Source: Spirochaetales bacterium (GTDB taxonomy: Bacteria > Spirochaetota > Spirochaetia > Treponematales > UBA12059). Taken from it: a stretch of DNA of 64,000 nucleotides. The translations under genes and the position numbers were made by a program. The stretch lies in the NCBI GenBank assembly GCA_016928955.1, contig JAFGJV010000039.1, forward strand, positions 1 through 64,000, written 5' to 3'. This document shows positions 49,715-58,845 of the stretch, piece by piece (the stretch's first letter is position 1; every line of letters starts with the position of its first letter). Under the pieces are notes generated by a model. It did no database searches. It saw only the letters and a program-made list of their open reading frames with translations, and had not been told where the DNA came from.

Positions 49715-49721
49715 CGGGGCG

Positions 49722-50705
49722 TCAGCGCAGACCGCGATCCCTGAGTATGTCCAGAAGCTGGCTTGGCCGGTCGGTGATGATGCCGTCCACCCCAAAGCCG
49801 TCCTCCCGCCCCAGTTCGGCCAGCCGGATCATGTCCTCAGACCGGTTGATGGTCCAGTAGTGGATGGGTATGCCGCGGTGCCGGGCGTCTTCCCTGAAAG
49901 CCCGCGAGCACAGGTCTATCCTGAACGGCCCGAGCTTTGAGCCCAGCGGCAGGTTCAGCACGTTGAAGCCGGCGCCGTTGTTCACCGCCGACAGGCCCAG
50001 GGCGTGGAACGCCCAGAACGCCGTTGCCTCCGGAACCGGCGCCGAACGGGCCACCGAGCCGCTGGCCAGGCTTTTGAACGCCTTCATGGTGTCGCCATGG
50101 AACGACGCGACCAGCACGGTGTCACGGCGCCCGTACGCCTCTATAAGGCGCCACAGCTCGGCCGCGGCCAGCTCTCCGTCCGCCCCTGAGTCCTTGAGCT
50201 CGATCAGCATGGGCATGGCAGGATACGCCTTGAACAGCTCCTCGAGGTGCGGCACGTAGGCCCCCACCCCGATATAGGGATTGATGGCCGGATCGCGCAG
50301 CGGCGCGCCGTCCGGTCCTTCCAGGCCGTATCCCGCGTCCAGCTGACGTATGGCCTCGTAGCTCATGGCGCGCACGGGCCCCGAGCCGTTTGTAGTGCGG
50401 TCCAGGGACAGGTCGTGGATGACGGCCAGCATGCCGTCCGCCGTCAGGGCCACGTCCAGCTCGAACGCGTCCACTCCTATGGACGCCGCGTGCTCAAAGG
50501 CCAGGTTCGACTCGCTCGGGCGCTCCTGGTTGCCGCCCTGGTGGGCTATCACCAGCGGGGCGCCGTTCGCCCTGGCCGACCACACCCTTGGCGGCTCTGC
50601 GCGATGTTTGGGCCACGCGTACATAAGCGACCAGGCCAGGGCAAGGATGGCCAGCACCAGGAGCGCGGCCTTCCTGCCGCGGCGCCTCGGCTTGGGGGCG
50701 CTCAT
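49722..50705 (-). CDS. Glycerophosphodiester phosphodiesterase, membrane-anchored
   Basis: A 327-residue GDPD with one N-terminal transmembrane anchor (residues 13-30) and an extracytoplasmic TIM-barrel. Motifs: VIAHQGGNQERPSESNLAF (the usual His-Arg-Gly is His-Gln-Gly), FELDVALTADGMLAVIHD with Glu-x-Asp and the second catalytic His, and LIELKD. Cleaves glycerophosphodiesters to glycerol-3-phosphate. The ATG overlaps the stop of the Na/Pi transporter gene, so phospholipid head-group phosphate may be recovered together with phosphate import. Confidence 0.9.
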   Translation of the reverse strand: MSAPKPRRRGRKAALLVLAILALAWSLMYAWPKHRAEPPRVWSARANGAPLVIAHQGGNQERPSESNLAFEHAASIGVDAFELDVALTADGMLAVIHDLSLDRTTNGSGPVRAMSYEAIRQLDAGYGLEGPDGAPLRDPAINPYIGVGAYVPHLEELFKAYPAMPMLIELKDSGADGELAAAELWRLIEAYGRRDTVLVASFHGDTMKAFKSLASGSVARSAPVPEATAFWAFHALGLSAVNNGAGFNVLNLPLGSKLGPFRIDLCSRAFREDARHRGIPIHYWTINRSEDMIRLAELGREDGFGVDGIITDRPSQLLDILRDRGLR

Positions 50706-52354
50706 TTCATTTCCCTGAGGGCGCGGGCCACGTCAAAGGCGCCGTCGCCGATTTTCTCGATATGGCGGACCACGTCCATGTACAGCAGCTCCGTCTTGAC
50801 GTCCGCCCCGGCCTGTATCCTCTTGCGGGACTTTTTCCTGAGTGCCGAGCGGAATTCGTCTATGCGGTCCTCAAGCCGCTGGGCCGATTCCAGCTGTTCC
50901 CCGGATATGCCGCCGTTTATGTTGTCCTGCACAAAGCGCAGGAAATCGCTCACCAGCAGGGTGTAGGGGCCAAGCCGCTCGACCTCCGCGGGATCCAGCT
51001 TGAGCTTGCGCGACTCGGCCTTGTCCAGGAGCATCACCAGGCTGTAGCAGTCGTCGGTTATGTCCTCAAGGTCGCTGACCATGCGCATCATGACGCCTAT
51101 GTTCACCTGGCTGGACGCGCCGAGCTCGTGGCCGGCGCAATCCATCAGGAAGCGGGACAGCTCCTCGCGCATCTGGTCCGCGTAGTTCTCCATGTCGCGG
51201 AATTCTTCCAGCTCGTCCGCCAGGTCCTCCGGACGCTCGTCCAGCAGTTCCCGGAAACGCCCGAACATACGGCCGCACAGGCCGGCCATGTCGGCAATCT
51301 CCTTCTGGGCGCGCATGATGTTCAGTTCCGGCGTGTCCATCATGGGCGCTGCCACGTACTCCAGCTTGCCTATCATCGATTCCTCGCCGGGCCGGGCCTT
51401 GACGATGCGCTCCACCAGTTTGGTGAAGGGCACCACAAAGGGCGAGAACACGACCGCGTTGACCACGTTGAAGGTGGTGTGCATGAGCGCTATGTGCTGG
51501 GCTACCGTCGAGCCGCCGGCCACCGCGTTGACCAGGTGTATGAAGGGTTTGAAGAGGACGATGGCCCACGCAGAGCCCAGCACGTTGAACAGGATATGCA
51601 CCCAGGCCGCCCGCTTGGCCGCGGTCCGCGCGCCGATGGACGCAAGATACGCGTCTATGGTCGTGCCTATATTCGCGCCGAGCACCAGGCCGGCCGCCAT
51701 CTCGAAGCCTATCACGCCCTCCACGGCCAGCGTGATGATCACGGCCGTGGACGCGCTGGACGAGTGCATGAGCACCGTCAGCCCTATGCCGGCCCCGGCG
51801 GCTATCAGCACGGACAGGGCGCCCATGCCTGACAGGTCGGCCAGGAAGTGCATGACCTCGGCCGAGGGCTTGGGTATGGCGTGCGACAGGTACTCAAGGC
51901 CCAGGAACAGGAGGCCAAAGCCAACGGCCGCCTCGCCCCAGTCCCTGGTCCTCGACCGGCGCTTGCCGCTCATCATCATGATGAATCCTGCGCCGATCAT
52001 CGGGAGGGCCAGGGCGGCTATGCTGAACTTGAAGCCAATGAGCGACACTATCCAGGCGGTGACCGTGGTCCCTATGTTGGCGCCGAATATCACGCCGGCC
52101 GCCTGGACCACCGACAGGAGCCCCGCGTTGACAAAGGACACGACCATGACCGTGGTGGCCGACGACGACTGTATCAATGCCGTGACGCCCATGCCCGTGA
52201 GGAGCGAGCGGAAGGTATTACCGGTCATGGCGTTGAGGGCCTTCTTGAGCCGCTCGCCGGCCGCCCTCTGGATGGCCTCCGAGAGTATCTTCATGCCGAA
52301 GAGGAACAGCCCGAGGGCCCCGACCAGTTCTATGATGATGATAGCTACATCCAT
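50702..52354 (-). CDS. Na/Pi cotransporter (NptA/YjbB type) with PhoU-like C-terminus
   Basis: A 550-residue protein: two inverted Na/Pi-cotransporter repeats, each with the QSSSATT or SSSAST signature (ALIQSSSATTVMVV and LMHSSSASTAVII), then from about residue 340 a helical PhoU-like domain (PELNIMRAQKEIADMAGLCGRMF ... LEDRIDEFRSALRKKSRKR). It imports phosphate with sodium, with PhoU-like gating. AAGGA lies 8 nt before ATG 52354; the extension to 52444 is unlikely. Upstream partner in overlap with the GDPD gene. Confidence 0.92.
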   Translation of the reverse strand: MDVAIIIIELVGALGLFLFGMKILSEAIQRAAGERLKKALNAMTGNTFRSLLTGMGVTALIQSSSATTVMVVSFVNAGLLSVVQAAGVIFGANIGTTVTAWIVSLIGFKFSIAALALPMIGAGFIMMMSGKRRSRTRDWGEAAVGFGLLFLGLEYLSHAIPKPSAEVMHFLADLSGMGALSVLIAAGAGIGLTVLMHSSSASTAVIITLAVEGVIGFEMAAGLVLGANIGTTIDAYLASIGARTAAKRAAWVHILFNVLGSAWAIVLFKPFIHLVNAVAGGSTVAQHIALMHTTFNVVNAVVFSPFVVPFTKLVERIVKARPGEESMIGKLEYVAAPMMDTPELNIMRAQKEIADMAGLCGRMFGRFRELLDERPEDLADELEEFRDMENYADQMREELSRFLMDCAGHELGASSQVNIGVMMRMVSDLEDITDDCYSLVMLLDKAESRKLKLDPAEVERLGPYTLLVSDFLRFVQDNINGGISGEQLESAQRLEDRIDEFRSALRKKSRKRIQAGADVKTELLYMDVVRHIEKIGDGAFDVARALREMK

Positions 52355-52517
52355 GGAACAATCCTTGCACGGATCCAGAATGAGGTGGCTCGCGGCCTTA
52401 AAGGCGCCGCGGGTGGAGAACCCGACCTTGCGGGAGCGGGACAACGGAACCTTTATATTGTAAAACGGCTGTAAAAAAAAGGGGCCAGGGTGCTTTTTGC
52501 TCCTGTTGCCTCCGCGC

Positions 52518-52523
52518 TATACT
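52518..52523 (+). promoter_or_regulatory. -10 box, leaderless-type start of the DUF1232 gene
   Basis: TATACT followed by six bases and the ATG at 52530, with no Shine-Dalgarno sequence. The -35 (TTGCTC, 52497-52502, 15 bp away) is weak. Confidence 0.4.
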
Positions 52524-52529
52524 GCGACC

Positions 52530-52910
52530 ATGGTCCTGAAAAAGCTCAAGGAGCGGGCGCGGGCCGCCAAACAGGCCGCCGCCGTCCTGGTATACGCCCT
52601 CTGGGACAGGCGCACGCCCTGGTACGCCAAGGCGATCGTGGCCCTGACCGTGGGCTATGCCCTGAGTCCCATAGACCTGATACCGGATTTCATACCCGTC
52701 CTTGGTTACCTGGACGACCTTCTGATTGTTCCCGCTGGTGTGGCGCTTGCCCTGCGCCTCACGCCCCCGGATGTGCTGGCCGACTGCCGCGCCCGGGCAG
52801 AGGCCGACGACGGGGCCAAGGCCAAGGGCGTTGGCAGGTTCGCCGCGTTCTGGGTAGCCGCCCTGTGGTTGGCTCTGATCATGATTTTTGTGGTAAAGGT
52901 GATAGTATGA
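52530..52910 (+). CDS. DUF1232 (YkvA-type) membrane protein
   Basis: A 126-residue protein with the DUF1232 core: WYAKAIVALTVGYALSPIDLIPDFIPVLGYLDDLLIVPAGVALAL, followed by a C-terminal transmembrane helix (FAAFWVAALWLALIMIFVVKVIV). Role not known. The stop overlaps the start of the next gene (ATGA). Confidence 0.88.
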   Translation: MVLKKLKERARAAKQAAAVLVYALWDRRTPWYAKAIVALTVGYALSPIDLIPDFIPVLGYLDDLLIVPAGVALALRLTPPDVLADCRARAEADDGAKAKGVGRFAAFWVAALWLALIMIFVVKVIV

Positions 52911-53728
52911 CGCGCTTGCATGGGCCCTTTGTCTCCCGCCTGTCTACCCTGGCGTTGGCCGCGGCCGTGGCCTGCCTGTGGCCCGCCACGCTCGTTGCCC
53001 AGACGGCAGCCTCCTGGCTCAGCCCGGAAGCGGCGCGCGTCCTGGCGGCGGGCCAGGACCTCAGGGCCTCGTCCACCGGGAGAAACGCGTCGCTCAGCCT
53101 GGTCCCGTCCCATCCCGCCGCCAGAAGCTTGGCGGCGTCGGTCATGTCGGAAAAGCCTGACGTTGTGGTTGAGGCCCTGTTTTTGTGGAAGAAACCGGCC
53201 GTCAAGGACAAGGACACGGAGAAGCTGGCCGCATACAATGTGCTGCGCTCGATCGGCAGTCTCACGGGCATCGAGTACTACTCGGCCAGCCGGAAGACCA
53301 TGCGCCTGTTCTACGAGTCGTCGACCCTTATCTACGGGCCGGACGACAGGACCCCGTTGCCGGACCGTGCGCTATCGGCCCTACCCGCGGCGGAGCGTCT
53401 GTACGCGCGGCAGAAGGATTTGTCCTTTGGCGACAACGTTTACAGCTACGACCTGTCGTCGGGACCGGACTGGCTCCAGTCCCTGTCCGTCAACCTGACC
53501 ACCATGCGTTACGGCATCATACCGGTGGCCGGCCCCGGCGACCTCAGGGTCAGGGCCCTGGTCATTGTTGCGGACGACGCCGTCATTTTCTACGCCGTGT
53601 CCAGCGCCAAGGCGACGGTCATACCCGGCGTCCGCGCCAAGCTGGAAGCGTCGTTCGGCAACCGGGCGGCTGCCATATACTCATGGTTCGCGAAAAAGGC
53701 CCAGGCCGCGTGGGCGGCCCTCCCCTGA
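52907..53728 (+). CDS. Exported protein of unknown function (possibly DUF6675)
   Basis: A 273-residue protein with a signal peptide (LALAAAVACLWPATLVAQ) and a globular domain whose core (EALFLWKKP ... LRSIGSLTGIEYYSASRKTMRLFYESSTLI) resembles a spirochaete-restricted family that I recall as DUF6675; this name is uncertain. No catalytic motif visible. The ATG overlaps the stop of the DUF1232 gene. It ends 21 nt before the convergent purD. Confidence 0.65.
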   Translation: MTRLHGPFVSRLSTLALAAAVACLWPATLVAQTAASWLSPEAARVLAAGQDLRASSTGRNASLSLVPSHPAARSLAASVMSEKPDVVVEALFLWKKPAVKDKDTEKLAAYNVLRSIGSLTGIEYYSASRKTMRLFYESSTLIYGPDDRTPLPDRALSALPAAERLYARQKDLSFGDNVYSYDLSSGPDWLQSLSVNLTTMRYGIIPVAGPGDLRVRALVIVADDAVIFYAVSSAKATVIPGVRAKLEASFGNRAAAIYSWFAKKAQAAWAALP

Positions 53729-53749
53729 CACGGGGCAATCTGCGGCGCG

Positions 53750-55021
53750 TCAGTCCAGAAAGAACGCCTTGCCTATGTCCGGCCTGAACCAGGCGCCCTC
53801 AAAGCGCACCTTGCGGGCGGCCTCCATGGCATGGGTATGGGCCTCAAAGTAATCCGCGCCCAGCCCCACCACGGTAAAGCAGCGGCCGCCGCCGGTGACC
53901 AGCTTCCGGCCCTTGGACCTGGCCGTGCCCGCGTGGAAGACCAGGGCGTTGTGGTCCGATGGGGGTAGCTCGTCAACGGGTATGCCCTTGGCGTAGGCCC
54001 CCGGGTAGCCCCCTGACGCCACCGTGACGCCCACGGCCGCCTGGTCGCGCAAGCGAGCTTCCATGCCGGCCACCGATCCGGCCGCCGCGGCTTCAAGCAT
54101 GTCCAGAGGATCTGTGGCAAGCAGGGGAAACAGCGACTGGGTTTCCGGGTCGCCCCATCGCACGTTGTATTCAAGGAGCTTGGGTCCCGACTGCGTCACC
54201 ATGATGCCAAAGAACAGGACGCCGCGGTAGCCCAGGCCTTCCTTGGCCATCATCTTGAAGGTGGGAGCCACGATGTGCTTATCCACCATGGCCATCAGCG
54301 CCTTGTCCGCCGAGGGTACCGGGCAGATGGCTCCCATACCGCCGGTATTGGGACCCAGGTTGCCGGCCAGAGCCTTCTTGTGGTCGGCGCAGGGCGGAAG
54401 GATGGCGTAGTCCGTGCCGTCTGTCAGCGCAAATACGGACAGCTCGTAGCCGGACAGGTACTCCTCGACCAGGAGTTCGTCGTCGGCCAGCACCTGCGCC
54501 GCGAACGACGCGAGCTCGGACCGGTCGGCCGACTCGAACACGCCCTTGCCGGCGGCCAGGCCGCTCTTTTTCAGCACCAGGGTGCCCGACGCCCAAGCCG
54601 AGCGCCCGCCCCGGTGTGAACCAAGCCAGCGCTCGAAATCCGGCAGGGTCTTGAAACGTTCCGTACGGGCGCAGGGCACGCCGGCCTTGTCTGCCAGGGC
54701 CCGCCCGAAAGACTTGCTGGATTCCAGCATGGCGGCGCTTGCGCCCGGTCCGAACACCTTGGCGCCCTCCGCGCGCAGGGCGTCCGCGACACCGGCCGCC
54801 AGGGGAGCTTCTGGCCCCACGACCACCAGGTCGGCGCCCGACGACTTCCAGGCCTTGATGACGGTGGCCGGGTCTGCGGGGTCTCCGGGAAGGTTCAGGG
54901 CCAGGTCCTCGGTACCCGCGTTGCCCGGGAGGCAGAACAGCCCCGCGTTCCGTTTGCTGCGCTCAATGGCCCAGGCAAGCGCGTGCTCGCGGGCGCCCGA
55001 ACCGAGTATCAACACTTTCAT
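53750..55021 (-). CDS. purD: Phosphoribosylamine-glycine ligase
   Basis: A 423-residue GAR synthetase: N-terminal LILGSGAREHALAWAI, ATP-grasp domain (LVLKKSGLAAGKGVF, HKKALAGNLGPNTGGMGA, LLEYNVRWGDPETQSLFPLL) and a C-terminal domain (GVTVASGGYPGAYAKG). Second step of purine synthesis. Upstream AAGGCGG precedes the ATG. It is the last gene of the purF-M-N group, separated from purN by the Lys/Ala-rich protein gene. Confidence 0.96.
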   Translation of the reverse strand: MKVLILGSGAREHALAWAIERSKRNAGLFCLPGNAGTEDLALNLPGDPADPATVIKAWKSSGADLVVVGPEAPLAAGVADALRAEGAKVFGPGASAAMLESSKSFGRALADKAGVPCARTERFKTLPDFERWLGSHRGGRSAWASGTLVLKKSGLAAGKGVFESADRSELASFAAQVLADDELLVEEYLSGYELSVFALTDGTDYAILPPCADHKKALAGNLGPNTGGMGAICPVPSADKALMAMVDKHIVAPTFKMMAKEGLGYRGVLFFGIMVTQSGPKLLEYNVRWGDPETQSLFPLLATDPLDMLEAAAAGSVAGMEARLRDQAAVGVTVASGGYPGAYAKGIPVDELPPSDHNALVFHAGTARSKGRKLVTGGGRCFTVVGLGADYFEAHTHAMEAARKVRFEGAWFRPDIGKAFFLD

Positions 55022-55178
55022 CGCCGTTGCCGCCTTGGGGACGCCCCGCTGTGGAGGACGCCGGAAAGGGATGCATGGATACTAGCGCGAACGCGGGGCG
55101 CGCGTCCATGCCGCCCGGATCGTGAACCGCCGGAAAGCGCCTGTCCCAGGAGCGTCGCCTTAGCGTTTGGAGGAACCA

Positions 55179-55198
55179 CTAAAAACTTCAGTTTTTAG
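55179..55198. other. Hairpin overlapping a stop codon
   Basis: CTAAAAAC-TTCA-GTTTTTAG, a perfect 8-bp A/T-rich stem. On the minus strand the TGA of the 55188 gene lies in the loop. It may be a terminator or a regulatory site in front of purD; there is no U-run. Confidence 0.5.
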
Positions 55199-55781
55199 AG
55201 GCTCCCTTTATGGTGAAGGTCTTCCTGAGCAGAGCTGCCAGCTCCTTGAGCCTGGGATCGGCCAGGCCGGAAAAGGGCAGGTCCTGGAACACGTCGGAGC
55301 GCTCGGCCAGGAACCAGCGGTACAGCCGGGCGCCGGCCTGGGCCGCCGAGTCCGTGCCCTGAACCAGCCTGACCATGGACTTCATCTCGTCCGCGTTGAA
55401 CATTTTCCATTTGCCGGCGTACACCACGTGGTAGGTGCCGCCGTCCTCGCTGGCCTGTATGCTGAAGGCGTTGACCGCACGGCCTTCCGCCACGGCTTTT
55501 GCGCCGGCTGCCCGCCTGGTGCGCTCGGAACTGCGCTCCAGCGCCTGGGCTTCCTCTTCAAGCGCCGCTATTTTCATATTGTACAGGTGTACGCGCGCCT
55601 GCTCGATGAGGAACGCCAGGCCCTCCTCGTCCAGCTCCGGGATGAGCCCGGTCAGTTCTTTTGCCAGGGCGCTCCGGCCAGCAGACGCCGCCTTGGCCTT
55701 TTTGCCGGCTGAGCCTTTGCCGCCCGCCGCTGTTTTCTTGGCCGGCGTTTTTTTGGTAGCTGCGGTTTTTTCCTTGGCCAT
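55188..55781 (-). CDS. Lys/Ala-rich N-terminus plus conserved helical/beta domain, function unknown
   Basis: A 197-residue protein. Residues 1-45 are histone H1-like (TKKTPAKKTAAGGKGSAGKKAKAA runs), which suggests nucleic-acid binding. Residues 45-95 are a helical region (LAKELTGLIPELDEEGLAFLIEQ) and 100-150 a small beta domain (YHVVYAGKWKMFNADEMKSMV). The family is not recognised. GGAGG lies 7 nt before the start. It sits inside the purine operon between purN and purD, but no purine-related motif is visible. Confidence 0.72.
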   Translation of the reverse strand: MAKEKTAATKKTPAKKTAAGGKGSAGKKAKAASAGRSALAKELTGLIPELDEEGLAFLIEQARVHLYNMKIAALEEEAQALERSSERTRRAAGAKAVAEGRAVNAFSIQASEDGGTYHVVYAGKWKMFNADEMKSMVRLVQGTDSAAQAGARLYRWFLAERSDVFQDLPFSGLADPRLKELAALLRKTFTIKGASKN

Positions 55782-55799
55782 GTTCCCTCCTGCCCGATT

Positions 55800-55816
55800 G
55801 GCTCCCCGGGGGAGCC
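55800..55816. other. GC-rich dyad between purN and the Lys/Ala-rich gene
   Basis: GGCTCCCC-G-GGGGAGCC, 17 nt, in the 66-bp gap. It can fold with a shorter stem and small loop; without a U-run it may be a processing or attenuation signal rather than a terminator. Confidence 0.4.
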
Positions 55817-55847
55817 TCCAAGAACCATGGGGTATTCAGATGCCTTC

Positions 55848-56405
55848 TTAGTCTACCTCGTCCAGGAGCTCGACGACCAGCCGGGCGTACAAGCGGTGCT
55901 CGGCCTGATGGATGAGGCTCTCGGTTTCCGCCAGGGTGGCCGCGCGCCCGACCCGTTCCTGGCCGAGCACGGGACCCGTATCCATGCCCTCGTCCACCTG
56001 GTGCACGGTCACGCCCAGCACAGGGTCGCCGGCTTCATAGGCGCGGCGGATGGAATCCACACCGGCCCAGGCCGGCAGGAGCGACGGATGCACGTTCAGG
56101 ATGCGTCCGCGCCAACGCTCTATGACCGGCCGGCCAAGCAGACGCATGAAACCCGCCAGGGCCACCAGGTCAGCTCCCGCGTCCTCCAAGGCGGCCATGA
56201 TGTCGGCTTCCGCCTGTGCCCTGGGGCGGCCGCCATACTGTATCAGCCGGGCCGGCACCCCAAGGCGCTCCGCCCGCTCCAGGCAATAGGCTCCCGGTTT
56301 GTCGCATATCAGGAGGACCGCCTGGTGACCGGCGTCGCGCGCCGCCCGGACCAGCGCCGCAAAATTGCTTCCGTTGCCGCTGGCCAGCACGGCGAGCCTA
56401 GCCAC
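55848..56405 (-). CDS. purN: Phosphoribosylglycinamide formyltransferase
   Basis: A 185-residue GAR transformylase using 10-formyl-THF: VLASGNGSNFAALV, NVHPSLLPAWAG (catalytic Asn-His), and GVTVHQVDEGMDTGP with the catalytic Asp. Its ATG overlaps the purM stop by 8 nt. Slightly short relative to the usual 200-215, mostly at the C-terminus. Confidence 0.95.
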   Translation of the reverse strand: MARLAVLASGNGSNFAALVRAARDAGHQAVLLICDKPGAYCLERAERLGVPARLIQYGGRPRAQAEADIMAALEDAGADLVALAGFMRLLGRPVIERWRGRILNVHPSLLPAWAGVDSIRRAYEAGDPVLGVTVHQVDEGMDTGPVLGQERVGRAATLAETESLIHQAEHRLYARLVVELLDEVD

Positions 56406-57360
56406 GGACCAGGCGCCCCATCCTGAAGGCCTCTATGCCCTTGTCCGCCGCGTGGTGCAAGAGCTGGTCCGCGTCCTTGGCCCTGACGACCATGGCCACG
56501 CCGACACCCAGGTTGAACACCCGCCGCATCTCGTCCTCCGGCACCTGGCCGCCGCGCTGTATGGCGTCGAACACCGGCGGCCTGGGCCAGGACCAGGAGA
56601 AGTCGCCAACCAGCCCTTTGGGAACCACGCGCTCAAAGTTGCCAACCAAGCCCGACCCGGTAATGTGGGCGGCTCCAAGCACGGCGCCCGTGGATATGAG
56701 TTCCGCAAGCTCCCTGACGTATATGCGCGTGGGCTCGAGCAGCAGCTCCCAGGTCTTGTCGTCGCCTTCTGACACGCACTTGCGGGCAAGGGAGTATCCG
56801 TTTGAGTGCACGCCGCTGGACGGCAGGCCTATGATCTGGTCGCCCTCGGCCATGTCCGCAAGCCTGGGCAGGGCGTTGCCACGCTCCACCACACCGGCGC
56901 AGAACCCGGCCAGGTCAATATCGTCCGGACCGTACACGTCGGGCATCTCCGCGGTCTCGCCGCCTGTCAGCAGGCAGTCGGCCTGTTCGCAGCCCCTGAC
57001 CACTCCCCGGATAACGTCGTGGAGTTTGGCCTCGTCTATGCGGCCGCAGGCTATGTAGTCCAGAAAGGACAGCGGCTTGCACCCGCACACGGCCAGGTCG
57101 TTGACGTTCATGGCCACCAGGTCTATGCCGATGGTATCCCAGCGGCCCAGGCGCTTGGCCACCAGCAACTTGGTGCCCACGCCGTCAGTGGTCGTCATCA
57201 GGACGGGCTCCTTCATGCCGAGCATGGCCGACAACGGCACACCCCCGGCAAAGCCGCCTATGCCGCGGTCCACGGCCCCAGAGGCGATGCCCTTGATGAA
57301 GTCCGCAAACTCGTCGCCCTTTTCCATGTCCACGCCCGCGGCGCGATAGTCCAGTGCCAT
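56398..57360 (-). CDS. purM: Phosphoribosylformylglycinamidine cyclo-ligase
   Basis: A 320-residue AIR synthetase: DYRAAGVDMEKGDEF, the loop VLMTTTDGVGTKLLVAK, DLVAMNVNDLAVCGCKPLSFLDY, GGETAEMPDVY and the HITGSGLVGNFERVVP strand. ATG at 57360 has GGAGG 7 nt upstream, preferred over 57417 upstream. Together with purN it forms a translationally coupled pair. Confidence 0.95.
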   Translation of the reverse strand: MALDYRAAGVDMEKGDEFADFIKGIASGAVDRGIGGFAGGVPLSAMLGMKEPVLMTTTDGVGTKLLVAKRLGRWDTIGIDLVAMNVNDLAVCGCKPLSFLDYIACGRIDEAKLHDVIRGVVRGCEQADCLLTGGETAEMPDVYGPDDIDLAGFCAGVVERGNALPRLADMAEGDQIIGLPSSGVHSNGYSLARKCVSEGDDKTWELLLEPTRIYVRELAELISTGAVLGAAHITGSGLVGNFERVVPKGLVGDFSWSWPRPPVFDAIQRGGQVPEDEMRRVFNLGVGVAMVVRAKDADQLLHHAADKGIEAFRMGRLVRG

Positions 57361-57383
57361 GTCCGGCCTCCAGTTCTGGTTTG

Positions 57384-58796
57384 TTACGGCGCGTCCCCGG
57401 CGTGGCGCACGGGGCAAGGATAGTTTCCGTCAAAGCAGGCGCTGCAGAATTCCCCGCTCTCCGCGCCGAGGGCCTGCCGCATGCCGTCCACGGTGAGAAA
57501 GCGAACGCTGTCCGCGCCTATGTGGGCGGCTATCCCGTCCGCATCCAGGCGGTTGGATATGAGCTCGTCGCGCGTGGGTATGTCGATGCCGTAGTAGCAC
57601 GGCCATTTGAGCTCGGGGCTGGACAGTCTGAGGTGGACCTCCCGGGCGCCAGCTTCGCGCAGGAGCCTCACGATGATGCCGCTGGTTGTGCCCCGGACCA
57701 GGGAGTCGTCCACAATCACCACGCTTTTCCCGGCCACCACGTCTTCCACTGCGTGGAGCTTCATGCGCACGGCCAGTTCGCGCTCTCCCTTGGTGGGCAG
57801 GATGAAAGAACGCCCGGCGTAGTGGTTGCGCGTCAGGCCGAAGGCAAAGGGCCTGCCCGACACCTCCGCGTAGCCCATGGCCGCCAGCGTGCCCGAATCG
57901 GGCACCGGCACCACCACGTCCGGCGTGATGGTGTCGGCCGCCGCAAGGGCCGCCCCCAGGGCACGGCGCGACGCGTGCACGGAACGGCCAAACACCCAGG
58001 AATCCGGGCGGGCAAAGTAGATGGGCTCAAAAATGCATCGCGCCCTGCGAGGCCGCGGATCCAAAAAAAAGGAGCGCGTTCCGTCGTCGTCGACGATGAC
58101 GCACTCCCCGGGGGCTATTTCCCTCCAGTCCATGGGACCCAAGGCCCGCAGGGCGCAGGTCTCGCTGGCCACGTAGCTGACCCCGCCCTCCTCAGCCAGG
58201 TGCAGGGGCCTGAAACCCATGGGATCCCTGACCGCCACCATGGCGCCGTCCCAGATAAGGCAGAGGCTGTACGCGCCTTCCACGCCGGCAAGGGCCTCCC
58301 TGAGGACGCTTTCCTTGTCGCGCATTTTTGAGCGGGCTATGCGGTGCAGGATGATCTCTGAGTCGCTGGTCGTCTGGAAAATCGACCCGTCCGCCACCAG
58401 GCGGGCCCGGAGCTCGGCGCCGTTGGACAGGTTGCCGTTGTGGGCCAGGGCTATCCGGCCCTGGCTGCAGGATACGGCCAGGGGCTGGGCGTTTGCCAGG
58501 CCGCCCCCGCCCTGGGTGGCGTAGCGCACATGCCCGATGCCGGCCTTGGCGCTCACCGAGCCAGACAGCCAGTCGTCGGCCGCTCCGGCCACCATGCCCA
58601 GGCGCCTGTCCGAGCGCAGGCCGGTTTCGTCGCCCCAGGCCACGCCGCACGCTTCCTGCCCCCGGTGCTGCTGGGCGAACAGCATGTAGAAGAGGGGCCT
58701 CTGAACGTCCATTGCCTGGGGGGCGCGTATCCCGGCCACGCCGCAATGGTGGCCAAGTCGCCAGTTAGGGATGTCTCGGGTGTCGTGGGGTTTCAC
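57384..58796 (-). CDS. purF: Amidophosphoribosyltransferase
   Basis: A 470-residue PRPP amidotransferase, the first committed purine step. The N-terminal nucleophile Cys18 (HHCGVAGI) would be exposed by removal of a 17-residue propeptide. Glutaminase motifs VRYATQGGGGLANAQPL and HNGNLSNG; PRTase loop SVVIVDDSLVRGTTSG; C-terminal cysteines for a 4Fe-4S cluster (WPCYYGIDIPT, FCSACFDGNYPC), the B. subtilis-like type. GTG at 58796 is chosen over ATG at 58811: the -10 box TACAAA lies between them. Confidence 0.92.
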   Translation of the reverse strand: MKPHDTRDIPNWRLGHHCGVAGIRAPQAMDVQRPLFYMLFAQQHRGQEACGVAWGDETGLRSDRRLGMVAGAADDWLSGSVSAKAGIGHVRYATQGGGGLANAQPLAVSCSQGRIALAHNGNLSNGAELRARLVADGSIFQTTSDSEIILHRIARSKMRDKESVLREALAGVEGAYSLCLIWDGAMVAVRDPMGFRPLHLAEEGGVSYVASETCALRALGPMDWREIAPGECVIVDDDGTRSFFLDPRPRRARCIFEPIYFARPDSWVFGRSVHASRRALGAALAAADTITPDVVVPVPDSGTLAAMGYAEVSGRPFAFGLTRNHYAGRSFILPTKGERELAVRMKLHAVEDVVAGKSVVIVDDSLVRGTTSGIIVRLLREAGAREVHLRLSSPELKWPCYYGIDIPTRDELISNRLDADGIAAHIGADSVRFLTVDGMRQALGAESGEFCSACFDGNYPCPVRHAGDAP

Positions 58797-58801
58797 GGCT
58801 G

Positions 58802-58830
58802 TTTGTAGCATGCGCGACGGGGGCAGTCAA
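58802..58830 (-). promoter_or_regulatory. purF promoter
   Basis: TTGACT (58825-58830), exactly 17 bp, TACAAA (58802-58807) on the minus strand. The GTG at 58796 follows after five bases, predicting a leaderless mRNA. Confidence 0.6.
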
Positions 58831-58845
58831 GCCGAGTCGTCCTGA

